Made by a program: the position numbers and the translations under genes. DNA of 38,245 nt from NCBI GenBank assembly GCA_013329415.1, contig DUKH01000156.1, forward strand, positions 14,984 through 53,228, read 5' to 3'. Under the pieces are notes generated by a model, which was not told where the DNA came from, did no database searches, and worked only from the letters and a program-made list of their open reading frames with translations. Positions 25,563-33,876 of the stretch are shown here, piece by piece. This DNA comes from Methanosarcinaceae archaeon (lineage in GTDB: Archaea > Halobacteriota > Methanosarcinia > Methanosarcinales > Methanosarcinaceae). Within the stretch, counting starts at the first letter, position 1. Every line of letters begins with the position of its first letter.

Positions 25563-26129
25563 TCAGCCCAGGAGAGCCCTTGCGGTCTCTATAAGCTCTT
25601 TTTCGGCTTCAGGCGTGGCGTACCCCTGCCTTCTCCAGCGGATAATACTTTTCCTATCAAGCAAAAAGACGTAAGCTGACTGGGTATCTTCCATCTCAAG
25701 GGCTTCCTGGTAGTCCGAATAATCCCCGTAGAATGTGATCACGTTGTCGTGCTTTTCCGTGGGGATCCCACCCCTCATTCCGGAATCAATCATCCAGGAA
25801 AGCACTTTCCAGCCCTGGCTGATCATCGGGAGCTCGTAGATTGCAAAATGTTCGTCTCCTCCAAACTCCCTCTCGAAAGGCCGGACCCAGGAGTCGATTT
25901 GTTCCTGGGCATTGCGCACAAAAGCTATGCTGATGAGCGTAATTTTCCCCTCCGCATGGTCAGGCAGCGTAAGAAGATTGCCTGCAAGGGATTTTGAAGT
26001 GACTTCAGGAAACCTTGAGCCTGCGGCTTTTTTTGCGGCTTGCTTCATATTTGCAGCCAGCTTTTTTACAGAGCCGTCAACCGCATAGCTTGCTTCCCTG
26101 AAGACTTTGCGTTCCTGATTTTCCTGCAT
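25563..26129 (-). CDS. ATP10-like / thioredoxin-fold protein
   Basis: 188 residues. An N-terminal charged helix region (residues 1-40) leads to a redoxin-like fold without the CxxC pair: FPEVTSKSLAGNLLTLPDHA, ITLISIAFVRNAQEQIDSWV and YELPMISQGWKVLSWMIDSG, then YVFLLDRKSIIRWRRQGYAT at about 152-171. The L.D..SIIRW..QG.AT ending and central W...F pattern resemble the ATP10 family, which in mitochondria helps assemble ATP synthase. Whether the archaeal protein does anything similar is unknown. No signal peptide is seen. It is separated from the dehydrogenase downstream by about 75 bases and may be co-transcribed. Confidence 0.65.
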   Translation of the reverse strand: MQENQERKVFREASYAVDGSVKKLAANMKQAAKKAAGSRFPEVTSKSLAGNLLTLPDHAEGKITLISIAFVRNAQEQIDSWVRPFEREFGGDEHFAIYELPMISQGWKVLSWMIDSGMRGGIPTEKHDNVITFYGDYSDYQEALEMEDTQSAYVFLLDRKSIIRWRRQGYATPEAEKELIETARALLG

Positions 26130-26462
26130 AGGTATAATGAAGTTCCCCCCACTTCATGAATAAAGGCTTCGAAATTTTCTTCCGGTTTAGTTTAATTATC
26201 TTGATTTCCCCAATTATTGTTTTTTCAATTATTGTTTTCTAATATTGCAATTAACTAATTTCTCCGGTTATCCCAATTATATATTGTCTCTATATATTAT
26301 CCTGAATTGTCAAACTGTTTTTTCGGAAAAAGGATATCCTGGTCTTTTCGGTCCTTTCGGACTTTTCATCCCTCCTTTTTCATCCCTTAAATTTAGAGAA
26401 GGTTAATACTTTCACCCCGCGTGCTCAAGCTTTTTTAAGAGGTAGCTTTTATCTATCGCATA
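26130..26462. promoter_or_regulatory. Divergent promoter region (ATP10-like / dinB)
   Basis: AT-rich, with CAATTATTGTTTT repeated at 26211-26241 and AATTATATATTGTC and CTCTATATATTATCC near 26274-26303, which are plausible TATA boxes. No gene. GAGGTAG near 26440 is too far from the dinB ATG to be a usual ribosome binding site. Confidence 0.45.
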
Positions 26463-27569
26463 ATGCCTGCCCCCGATCCGAAAAAAAGCGATCCTAAAAA
26501 GCGGATTACTTTCCATGTGGACATGGACAGCTTTTTTGCTTCCGTGGAGGTCAGGGAGAGGCCCGAGTTGAAAGGGCTGCCCGTTGTTGTGGGTTCCGAC
26601 CCGAAAGGAGGAGCAGGGAGAGGGGTTGTAAGCACCTGTTCCTACGAGGCGCGGGAGTACGGGATACATTCGGCAATGCCAATTTCAAAGGCATATAAGC
26701 TCTGTCCTGAAGCGGTCTTTTTGCCCGTCAATATGAAGCTCTATACGGGAGTCTCGGCGGGGGTAATGGAGGTCCTGAGGGGGTTTGCGGAAAAGTTCCA
26801 GCAGGTCAGCGTGGATGAGGCATACCTTGTGCCCGGGCCCGAAGTAAGGGATTTTGAGGAAGCTGCGCTTTATGCCCTCCGGATCAAGGATGAGGTCCGG
26901 AAACAGGCTGGGATTACCTGTTCTGTGGGGGTGGGCCCCAACAAGCTCCTTGCAAAGATTGCCTCGGGCTTCCAGAAACCGGACGGGATGACCGTGGTCC
27001 GTCCCGAAGACGTCAGGGATTTTCTTTTTCCAATGCAGGTCTCGAAAATCCCTGGCATAGGGGAAAAAACCACGGAAGCCCTGAAAGAGATGGGAATCTC
27101 CACGGTGGAAGAGCTTTCAAACTGCGATGTCCAGCTCCTGAAGGAAAAATTCGGGAAAATGGGCCTGCGGATGAAGCAGATGGCAAACGGACTCGATTTC
27201 GGGGAGGTACGGGAAAAAGAGGGCATGAAGTCCATAAGCAGGCACGGGACCTTTGAGGAAGACACCGGCGACCCGGTAAAGCTCTTAGGCTCCCTGGACT
27301 CTCTTGCCGATGCCGTACACGGTTCCCTGCTCAGCAATAATTTCCTCTACAGGACCGTGACTCTGACCGTCCGCTTCGAGGACTTTTCAACGTATACCCG
27401 TTCGAAAACCGTCCCGATCTGGACTTCGGATATCTTCGTGATAAAAAAGCTGGTCCGCCAGCTCCTTTCCGAATTCCTGGGCGGCAGAAGGTTCCGGCTG
27501 GTGGGAGTCGGGGTCTCGAAGCTCCGGGAAAGAGACGAAAGGCAAACCCTGATAACGGATTTCCTGTAA
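26463..27569 (+). CDS. dinB: DNA polymerase IV (Y family)
   Basis: 368 residues, normal length. The catalytic palm motifs are FHVDMDSFFASVEVRE (residues 17-32, first Asp pair) and QVSVDEAYL (about 116-124, Asp-Glu). YEAREYGIHSAMPISKAYKLCP is the family fingers region. CSVGVGPNKLLAKIASGFQKP and VSKIPGIGEKTTEALKEMGI are the helix-hairpin-helix region, and a little-finger domain follows, with TVTLTVRFEDFSTYTRSKTV. It makes short error-prone stretches past DNA lesions. The C-terminus (RERDERQTLITDFL) lacks the short QxxLxxFF-like PCNA motif, though LITDFL may serve. Confidence 0.95.
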   Translation: MPAPDPKKSDPKKRITFHVDMDSFFASVEVRERPELKGLPVVVGSDPKGGAGRGVVSTCSYEAREYGIHSAMPISKAYKLCPEAVFLPVNMKLYTGVSAGVMEVLRGFAEKFQQVSVDEAYLVPGPEVRDFEEAALYALRIKDEVRKQAGITCSVGVGPNKLLAKIASGFQKPDGMTVVRPEDVRDFLFPMQVSKIPGIGEKTTEALKEMGISTVEELSNCDVQLLKEKFGKMGLRMKQMANGLDFGEVREKEGMKSISRHGTFEEDTGDPVKLLGSLDSLADAVHGSLLSNNFLYRTVTLTVRFEDFSTYTRSKTVPIWTSDIFVIKKLVRQLLSEFLGGRRFRLVGVGVSKLRERDERQTLITDFL

Positions 27570-27583
27570 AGTCCGTGAGAAGA

Positions 27584-27883
27584 CCCGCAAAAACCTGCCG
27601 GAATCTCAGGGTTTTTCGGGCTTTTTGGCTTTCCGGCTTTCAGGTCTTTAGATTTTTGGCTCTTCAGTTCCTCAGCTTTTCAGATCACTATTCAGGCTTT
27701 CAGGCTTTCAGACTTTCAAAATTTCAAAATTTCAATCACAGGTTATTTTGGCTTTCCGGGGTCACTCAGGCCTTCAAAATCACAGGTTATTTTGGTCCCC
27801 TGACTCACTATTCGAGCTTTCGAGCTCACGGGGCATTCAGACTTAATAATTTTTCACAAAAAGAAAAACAGAGGATTTGTATC
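27584..27883. repeat. Low-complexity TTTCAG-rich repeats before NERD gene
   Basis: The spacer is full of short repeats: CAGGCTTTCAGGCTTTCAGA, TTTCAAAATTTCAAAATTTC, and AATCACAGGTTATTTTGG occurring twice (27733-27751 and 27778-27795). The frame of the next gene is open across it by chance and would encode an odd Phe/Ser/Gln-rich segment, so it is treated as non-coding. Confidence 0.6.
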
Positions 27884-28960
27884 GTGATAGAATATGGTGT
27901 TTCAGGTGCGGAAAAAGAACTTTTGAGGGACGTCAGGTCTAACGGGATTCCGGCGGAGTGTTTCCGGGACATTTCAGAGGAGAGGCAGAGGCTTGAGTCC
28001 GAATATTCCGAAAAGGCAGGGCTGGCCGAAGAAGAAATCCTGAGGGAAATCGAGGAGCTGGACGCAGAAATAGGAGAATTGAGGCAGGTTATCGAAAAGG
28101 AATCCTGCCGCGTCTCGGAAGAAACCAGGCTGGAACTTGTAAAACTGGAAGCCGAATTAAAAGAAGCTAGTAAAGTGCGCCCGGTCCCGGGAAAGCTGAT
28201 ATCCTATCTCCTGGCCCGGGTGAAAAGGTACCTGAAAGGCAGGCGCCATGCCCGGTTGAAGGCGGAGTCCCAAAAAGAGGCGGGCAGGCTGCTCAGGAAC
28301 GAGTACGCCGCCCTGAAGGAAGTGAAAGACCGCTGCGAGTACCTGAAAAACAACACCGTTTCGGAAATCGAAAGAAAGCTCTTTCCCCTTGTAAGGCAGC
28401 TTGAGGCCCTTAAACAAATAATGGTCTCAAACAATTACTGGGGAGCCGAAGGAGAACTGCATGTTATTGAAAAGCTTCGTACCCTTCCTGACGAATACTA
28501 TCTCTTCAACGACCTGAACCTGGAGCTTGAGGAGTACATAACTTTCGAAAGCAAAAAACTGAAATCTGCCCAGGTCGACCACCTGCTTGTGGGGCCTTCC
28601 GGGATCTACGTAATCGAAACGAAAAACTGGAGCCCTGCCTATGTGAAAAAAGTCTTCAAGGAACACTCCTTCACCCCGTACGACCAGGTAAGGAGAAGCA
28701 GCTACCTGGTCTACAGGTATCTGAACGGCTTGAAATCCGGAGGTCTCCTCCGGAGAGGCTATTTCAAACTTGCCAGCAGGGAAATAAAGGTACAGCCGGT
28801 AATCGCCATAGCAGGTTCGAAAATCCCCCTGGAAAAAAGCCCTGTCCAGGTGCTATTTGCGGATAGCCTGAGTTCCCACGTCCTGGACCGGGAAGTAACC
28901 CTCTCAAAAGGAGATATCAAAAAAATTGTAAAGCAACTGGAACACCTGCTCCCAAAGTGA
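27884..28960 (+). CDS. NERD-domain protein with coiled coil
   Basis: 358 residues from GTG at 27884. This start is preferred because GAGGA lies eight bases upstream and the earlier open frame is low-complexity. Residues 1-140 are charged and helical (coiled coil, EEEILREIEELDAEIGELRQ). The NERD domain follows, at about 185-310: NYWGAEGELHVIEKLRTLPD, YYLFNDLNLELEE, then QVDHLLVGPSGIYVIETKNW, with the D..LVG..G..V.ETKN pattern of the restriction-endonuclease-like core (Asp, Glu, Lys). NERD proteins are linked to DNA processing or stress but have no settled role. It is downstream of dinB and could be part of a repair unit. Confidence 0.82.
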   Translation: MIEYGVSGAEKELLRDVRSNGIPAECFRDISEERQRLESEYSEKAGLAEEEILREIEELDAEIGELRQVIEKESCRVSEETRLELVKLEAELKEASKVRPVPGKLISYLLARVKRYLKGRRHARLKAESQKEAGRLLRNEYAALKEVKDRCEYLKNNTVSEIERKLFPLVRQLEALKQIMVSNNYWGAEGELHVIEKLRTLPDEYYLFNDLNLELEEYITFESKKLKSAQVDHLLVGPSGIYVIETKNWSPAYVKKVFKEHSFTPYDQVRRSSYLVYRYLNGLKSGGLLRRGYFKLASREIKVQPVIAIAGSKIPLEKSPVQVLFADSLSSHVLDREVTLSKGDIKKIVKQLEHLLPK

Positions 28961-29086
28961 ATTTCCAACTGAATTTCTCCACTGAATTTCTCCACTGAAT
29001 TTCTCTATATAATTCGGTCAACCTTTTTCGGTCAACCTTTTTCGGTCCGGCTATTCGGGAGCCGGCCCCGGATCCGAAATACAGCT

Positions 29087-29116
29087 TTTATAACATTAAA
29101 TCTAAATTACGAATAG
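29087..29116 (+). promoter_or_regulatory. Promoter of AI-2E family gene, probably leaderless
   Basis: TTTTATAAC at 29087-29095 is a TATA box about 22-30 bases before the ATG at 29117. With the usual archaeal spacing, transcription would begin at or next to the ATG. No ribosome binding site is present, which agrees. Confidence 0.5.
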
Positions 29117-30229
29117 ATGGAAAGCCCTTTCAAAATGAGCCTGGCTCTTTTCCTGATCATTATTCTGGCAGCAGTGCTTTCCTACGCTCTCTTTCCCTAT
29201 ATAAACTACTTCTTCGGGGCTTTCATCCTGTTCGCGATTTTCAGGCCTCTTTACGTGTTCCTGAGGGAGAAGCAAAAATTCAGGAAAGGGACAGCAGCCC
29301 TGACATCGATCGTTGTTTCCATCATTATCGTGCTTATCCCCCTTTATTTTCTCCTGAGCATTATCGTGGGAGAGACCCAGACGCTTCTTGAGGACTCGTA
29401 TTCAATGCGCCTGTTTGCCCAGATGGTTGACGATTTCTTCAGCCAGTACCTGTCTCGTTTTGACCTTCCTTACGCGACGATTCAGGCAGAAGTCGAAGGG
29501 AGAGTCCTTGAATTTGCCTCCGAAGCCGTTAATTTCGTAAGCAAGTTTATCCTTGATTCCATCCAGGGGCTGGGCAGGCAGGTGGTGGGCTTTACGGTCA
29601 TGTATTTTTTGCTCTACTACCTGTTTACGAGTGAAGAAGGGTTAATGAAGACTCTCCATGCGGTTATTCCCTTTAATGACGAAAACACCGGGATCCTCCT
29701 CGGGGAGTTCGGGAAAATTGTCCACAGCGTCCTGATTTCCAGTGGCATTATAGCCATCTTCCAGGGTGGGATCCTGACTCTCGCCTTCCTGGTTTTCGGG
29801 GTAGGGGGAGCTTTTCTCTGGGGTTTCATTGCTGCACTCCTATCCTTTTTGCCGATTGTGGGGGCGACCTTCGTCTGGGTCCCTGCCGCTATCGTTCAGC
29901 TCTTCCAGCATGACTACCTGGCAGGAATCGGGATCATCGGGGCAGGCATAATCATAAGCTCGGTTGACAATTTACTCAGGCCTTTCATCCAGGAGAAAGT
30001 CGGAGCCCTGCATCCTTTCCATTCCCTGCTCGGGATAATTATAGGGGTATCCCTCTTCGGGTTGATTGGGATCGTAATCGGGACCCTCCTTTTGTCCTAT
30101 TTCATCCTGACTGTTAAGATGTTTTCCGAAGAGTACCTCTCAGGAAAGGCCCGGAGGGAAGAAGGTTCTGATACTGCGGGAATAGAGAGTAAGAGTTCGG
30201 ATGAAGAGAAAAGAGCAAATGAAGAGTAA
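29117..30229 (+). CDS. AI-2E family transporter
   Basis: 370 residues with about seven to eight membrane helices. The family is recognised from the early FGAFILFAIFRPLYVFLREK, a central amphipathic stretch (SMRLFAQMVDDFFSQYLSRF), and the diagnostic GGAFLWGFIAALLSFLPIVGATFVW and SVDNLLRPFIQEKVGALHPF blocks near the end. Members include autoinducer-2 exporters and Na+/H+ antiporters; the substrate here is unknown. The last 20 residues (ESKSSDEEKRANEE) lie in the first unit of a 37-bp tandem repeat that includes the stop codon. Confidence 0.9.
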   Translation: MESPFKMSLALFLIIILAAVLSYALFPYINYFFGAFILFAIFRPLYVFLREKQKFRKGTAALTSIVVSIIIVLIPLYFLLSIIVGETQTLLEDSYSMRLFAQMVDDFFSQYLSRFDLPYATIQAEVEGRVLEFASEAVNFVSKFILDSIQGLGRQVVGFTVMYFLLYYLFTSEEGLMKTLHAVIPFNDENTGILLGEFGKIVHSVLISSGIIAIFQGGILTLAFLVFGVGGAFLWGFIAALLSFLPIVGATFVWVPAAIVQLFQHDYLAGIGIIGAGIIISSVDNLLRPFIQEKVGALHPFHSLLGIIIGVSLFGLIGIVIGTLLLSYFILTVKMFSEEYLSGKARREEGSDTAGIESKSSDEEKRANEE

Positions 30230-30320
30230 GGGTTCGGATGAAGATAAGATTTCAAATGAAGAGTGAAAGTTCGGATAAAGATTAAGATTTCAAATAAAGA
30301 TTAGGGGTTCAGATAAAGAG
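30187..30320 (+). repeat. 37-bp tandem repeat across the stop codon
   Basis: Units begin at 30187, 30224, 30261 and 30299 (GAGTAAGAGTTCGGATGAAG, GAGTAAGGGTTCGGATGAAG, GAGTGAAAGTTCGGATAAAG, GATTAGGGGTTCAGATAAAG). The period of 37 is not a multiple of three. The first unit codes for the tail of the AI-2E protein; the TAA stop is at the beginning of the second. Confidence 0.8.
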
Positions 30321-30487
30321 CATGATTCCCTTCATTATAATCCAGCCTTATCATTAACTTCCTCTCTTCGGTTACAAGCATTTGATTCATCCCATTCCGC
30401 ACGTCCATAGGGCAAAAATCCGGATAAAATTCCCATTTTTCCGTTTTCTCCGAAAAAGGGTTCTGGATGCACGTGTTAGTATCTTAT

Positions 30488-31411
30488 ATGCAAATTGAGG
30501 TCCTTGGAAGCGAATCTTTCGGAGCGAGATCTCTTGCCTGCGTGGTCAGGACGGAAAATCGGGTGATAGTCATTGATCCCGGAGTTGCCCTGGCTCGCCT
30601 CCGCTTTTCTTTGTTTCCCCATCCCCTGGAGGTTGCTGCGGCTGCCAGGATCAGGGATAGGGTCCTTTCCGCACTTGCCGGGGCAACGGACGTTGTGATT
30701 AGCCATTATCACGGGGACCACATGCCCATGAGAGCCGAAGACCCCTATCAGCTTCCGGTTGAAGCCCTTCCTCCCCTTGAAGGGGTCAGGTTCTGGTGCA
30801 AGGGGCCGGGAAACATTTCCCGGCTCTCAGCCCGGAGAAGAAAAGAACTTTCCGCTTTTTTCGGTTTTTCCCTTCCGAATTCCGAAGGGGAAAGCTGCGG
30901 CTGCGTTTCTTTTTCCCGACCTGTCCCCCACGGTGCGCGGGGCAAAGGTTTTGGAGAGGTGCTGATGACCCGTATCCGGGAAGGGGATGAGGTCTTTGTC
31001 CACTGTTCGGACATCCAGCTCCTGGACAGGGAAGCAGTCCTCGCCGTGCTTGCCTGGAAACCCACAACAGTCCTGGCTTCGGGCCCTCCCGTCTACCTTT
31101 CCCACCGCGTCCCGGAAGCTAAAAAAGAAGCTTTTGAAAATGGCCTCCTCCTTGCCGGCAATGTTGAGACGCTTATCCTTGACCACCACCTGCTCAGATC
31201 CTTTTCCGGATACCGCTGGTTAAAGGAACTGGGAGAAGCTGCAGGAAACAAAACCGGGGTACTCTGCGCTGCGGAATTCATGGGGGAAAAGCCGAATTTG
31301 CTGGAAGCCCGGAGAAAAGCCCTTTATGAAGAACTGCCCGTGCCCGCTGGCTGGCATGAAGCCTATGCAAGAGGGGAGGCAGGGTTTGAAGAGTACTTAG
31401 AAAGGCTTTGA
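30488..31411 (+). CDS. UPF0282 metallo-beta-lactamase-fold protein
   Basis: 307 residues from ATG at 30488 (MQIEVLGSESFGARSLACVV), which matches how UPF0282 proteins begin; an ATG at 30467 is also in frame. The metal-binding motif is SHYHGDHMPM (HxHxDH) at about residues 81-90. FVHCSDIQLLD and the late LILDHHLLRS supply the further ligands. The family is archaeal and uncharacterised; the fold is that of zinc hydrolases and nucleases. GC content is higher than its right-hand neighbour's, so the boundary between core and accessory regions may lie just after it. Confidence 0.88.
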   Translation: MQIEVLGSESFGARSLACVVRTENRVIVIDPGVALARLRFSLFPHPLEVAAAARIRDRVLSALAGATDVVISHYHGDHMPMRAEDPYQLPVEALPPLEGVRFWCKGPGNISRLSARRRKELSAFFGFSLPNSEGESCGCVSFSRPVPHGARGKGFGEVLMTRIREGDEVFVHCSDIQLLDREAVLAVLAWKPTTVLASGPPVYLSHRVPEAKKEAFENGLLLAGNVETLILDHHLLRSFSGYRWLKELGEAAGNKTGVLCAAEFMGEKPNLLEARRKALYEELPVPAGWHEAYARGEAGFEEYLERL

Positions 31412-31705
31412 AATCGAGATAGGGGATGGGAAAAATAAGGGTATGAGAATCTTAATTAAAAAAAAAGACTCTGTAGAACTCCCCTAAAATCTCTTTTAAA
31501 GATATATTTCTAAAACCTAGGTAGTATGAAATGCTCCTCATTTTTTTCCCTTCTCTACGAAGGCATTTTCTTGAAAGGAGGAATTATCACTAAAAATACA
31601 GGGTGTGCAGCCAGACAGATAACCTTTTTTAAGTTCAAAACCATACTACTATTATTCTTTTTTGGGTTCTTAAACGGGTCCTGAAAAGGGGTGGGGAATA
31701 ATTTT
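31412..31705. other. Spacer with IS-end-like motif and promoter
   Basis: CTCTGTAGAACTCCCCT at 31469-31485 resembles GGCTCTGTAGAAATCCCCTG at 16450 and the reversed site at 33840. Further right are T-rich stretches and GAAAAGGGG, the ribosome binding site of the beta-helix gene. No gene. Confidence 0.4.
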
Positions 31706-33484
31706 ATGGGCATTAATGGGGATTCTAAAAGAAAAGAATGCATTTTGATTTTTATTTTTTTGGTAGCAATCTTTGTCAAAATTACCTTACATGTTCCATC
31801 TGTAATGGGTTCTCCTGTATACGTTACCGAAGACGGGAGCAGAGGCTTTAACAGTTACGGCAGCGATAATAACGTCCAGGTAGCTCAAGCCCTTAAGTTT
31901 GGGACAGAGACCTTTGACTTAGAATACATGCAGCTTAAGAGCCCTTCCGGATACCTTACAGGGTACACCCCTCTTAGCGGGGCTGGTGTTGCAGTTGAGG
32001 ATGATTCGGATGCAGGACTCAGGTTCATTGATGAGGCAGGTAAGGGTCTGTTTCTTCCGTTGATTACGAATAGATTTTGTAACCTGATGTTTGTTAATAA
32101 ATCTACTAGCATCATTCCCTCTCTGGTCGTACATTTTCTGTTTTTCATGTTCTGCGTCGGTATAGTGGTGGCCTATGCTAATGCTGGAACCCACCTTCTT
32201 AAGAACCTTTCATTCAGGGAAGCCATGAAATTCCTGCTACCTCTGCTATTTGCAGGTTTTTTGTGCTTGCTGTTCCCATACCTCACGGAAATTTATAATC
32301 CCCAGGGCGGTTTAGCATACGTTCAAATCTCAAAAGATAATGGAATTGTCACCGTAGAAAATGAAAAAGGTTTTGTGATCCATAGTGGTTCCGATGATGC
32401 GGATGCAATTGAAGCGGCTCTGGCTGAGAGTGGGGGCGTTGTCATCTCCTTTGAAAAAGGTCACTATGATATAGACCGTACAATCCGTTTAAAATCCGAT
32501 GTTTCCTTCGTTGGAAATGATGAAGTGGTATTTGATTGCATTAGCTCCCCGGCATTTAATACCGGAACGGGAGGGTATTCTTCTTCGACAATATCCCTGT
32601 CAGGTGATGCAAACTCCGGGGATACCCGGATTAAGTTGTCGAGCGTCTCAGGCTTAAGTGTAGGGGATTATGTAAAAATTTCAGACGATTTCTCAGTTCC
32701 TTTTCAAAAGAATGATTACAAAAACGGAGAACTGGCAGAAATAGTCGCTATTTCCGGTTCAAGAATTACTATTGACCGCCCATTGTATGATGACTATACT
32801 GTAGCAAGAAATGCCCAGGTCCGAAAAATCTCAATGTTTAATGACATCTCATTTGAAAATATTGATTTTGTAGGGTACGGCATGGATACCAGTTCAACTG
32901 CTATCTATTTCTATGGTGTGACGAACATCATGATCTCAAATTGTGAATTTTCGGATTTTGGGAACCGTGCGGTCAGTTTCTGGGATTGTCTGGAATGTAC
33001 TGTAGAAGGCTGCACTTTTAAGAGAGTATTTAAAGACGGGACCGGATATGGAATTGCCATCACAAATGCCTGTGACAATATCATAATAAGGGATAATTCT
33101 TTCCTGGAAAAGGGCCGGCACTACATTGCTGTTGTTGCAGGCCAGGGAGGGGTTACAACAGATGGCTTTACCAGACATGTTGATGTGACAAACAATCTTT
33201 TTAGAGATTGTGCTGACGAAGCCATAAACTCACACCCGACTTCAGCTGCAGTTTTTACAGTTGCTGACAACGAATTTTATGATTGTAGAAAGGGTGTTGA
33301 ATTTTCCAATAGCGATAGTGTTATAACAAACAATACTTTTGTGCGTTGTGCCAATGGGGTTGCATTATTTGATCCGGGCAATCATATAATCGAAGGAAAT
33401 TCCTTCAGAGGAAATAGAATCTCTATCATACCCCATAATACTAACTCAGTAACCAGAGACAATTCATTTGAAGACAGTGGGTAA
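31706..33484 (+). CDS. Membrane-anchored right-handed beta-helix protein
   Basis: 592 residues from ATG at 31706; GTG at 31691 directly abuts the AAAAGGG site and is less likely. Order: signal or anchor helix (about 12-28), a short block PVYVTEDGSRGFNSYGSDNN resembling the opening of Methanosarcina surface beta-helix proteins (VYVT.DGSGDFN..G), two membrane helices (about 130-150 and 175-195), then DADAIEAALAESGGVVISFE starting a second, complete beta-helix of about 380 residues with repeats such as NIIIRDNSFLEKG, HVDVTNNLFRDCADEA and DSVITNNTFVRCANGV. It probably displays the helix outside the cell, as polysaccharide-binding or lyase-type proteins do. The layout looks like an internal recombination. 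Confidence 0.75.
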   Translation: MGINGDSKRKECILIFIFLVAIFVKITLHVPSVMGSPVYVTEDGSRGFNSYGSDNNVQVAQALKFGTETFDLEYMQLKSPSGYLTGYTPLSGAGVAVEDDSDAGLRFIDEAGKGLFLPLITNRFCNLMFVNKSTSIIPSLVVHFLFFMFCVGIVVAYANAGTHLLKNLSFREAMKFLLPLLFAGFLCLLFPYLTEIYNPQGGLAYVQISKDNGIVTVENEKGFVIHSGSDDADAIEAALAESGGVVISFEKGHYDIDRTIRLKSDVSFVGNDEVVFDCISSPAFNTGTGGYSSSTISLSGDANSGDTRIKLSSVSGLSVGDYVKISDDFSVPFQKNDYKNGELAEIVAISGSRITIDRPLYDDYTVARNAQVRKISMFNDISFENIDFVGYGMDTSSTAIYFYGVTNIMISNCEFSDFGNRAVSFWDCLECTVEGCTFKRVFKDGTGYGIAITNACDNIIIRDNSFLEKGRHYIAVVAGQGGVTTDGFTRHVDVTNNLFRDCADEAINSHPTSAAVFTVADNEFYDCRKGVEFSNSDSVITNNTFVRCANGVALFDPGNHIIEGNSFRGNRISIIPHNTNSVTRDNSFEDSG

Positions 33485-33631
33485 AATGAAACAAAATCAA
33501 AGTTGTGCTGGTACACCCTGCTGCAAGCAATGGAGTATGTTCGCGCCAACGCTGCAAATTCCGTAAAAGAAGACAATAGACCTGATGCGGTTTGGTTTGA
33601 GCAGAAGTTAACAAACAAAAAATGGATTTGA
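33485..33631 (+). pseudogene. Protein-like fragment in frame after the beta-helix stop
   Basis: Directly after the TAA the same frame stays open for 48 codons and reads WYTLLQAMEYVRANAANSVK then EDNRPDAVWFEQKLTNKKWI before TGA. The composition is protein-like and differs from the beta-helix. It may be the worn C-terminus of another gene or of the ancestral protein. TAA is not recoded, so it is not expected to be translated with the gene before it. Confidence 0.4.
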
Positions 33632-33876
33632 TAAATAGTATATTGTCAGCGGTTCTAAGGGAAGTGTCCATCCCCGAGGCAAGCTGTGGGGTATTCGGCT
33701 GAAATCAATGTGAAAAAATGCTTGCAAAATAAACTGCAATCAGGGGTCTACACTCTTATTCGATTACTACTTTATGGAAAAAATCCCGATCTGAGAATAA
33801 ATTTCTACAATACCAAAACGATTTGCATTCAGTGAGAATTTCTACAGAGCCAGAAAAAAGCAATTCTTATTCCGGC
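33632..33876. other. Spacer between beta-helix remnant and regulator
   Basis: No gene seen. TTCTACAGAG at 33840-33849 is the reverse of the motif at 31469 and 16452, so the beta-helix region is bracketed by an inverted pair. Confidence 0.4.

Noticed and set aside
27575-27883. N-terminal extension of the NERD protein
   Set aside because: Open by chance across TTTCAG-type simple repeats; GTG at 27884 with GAGGA eight bases upstream is a better start.
628-33665. Shared ATTGTCAGCGGTT at about 629-641 and 33652-33664
   Set aside because: A 13-base match between two sites in 38 kb is expected several times by chance and nothing around it matches.
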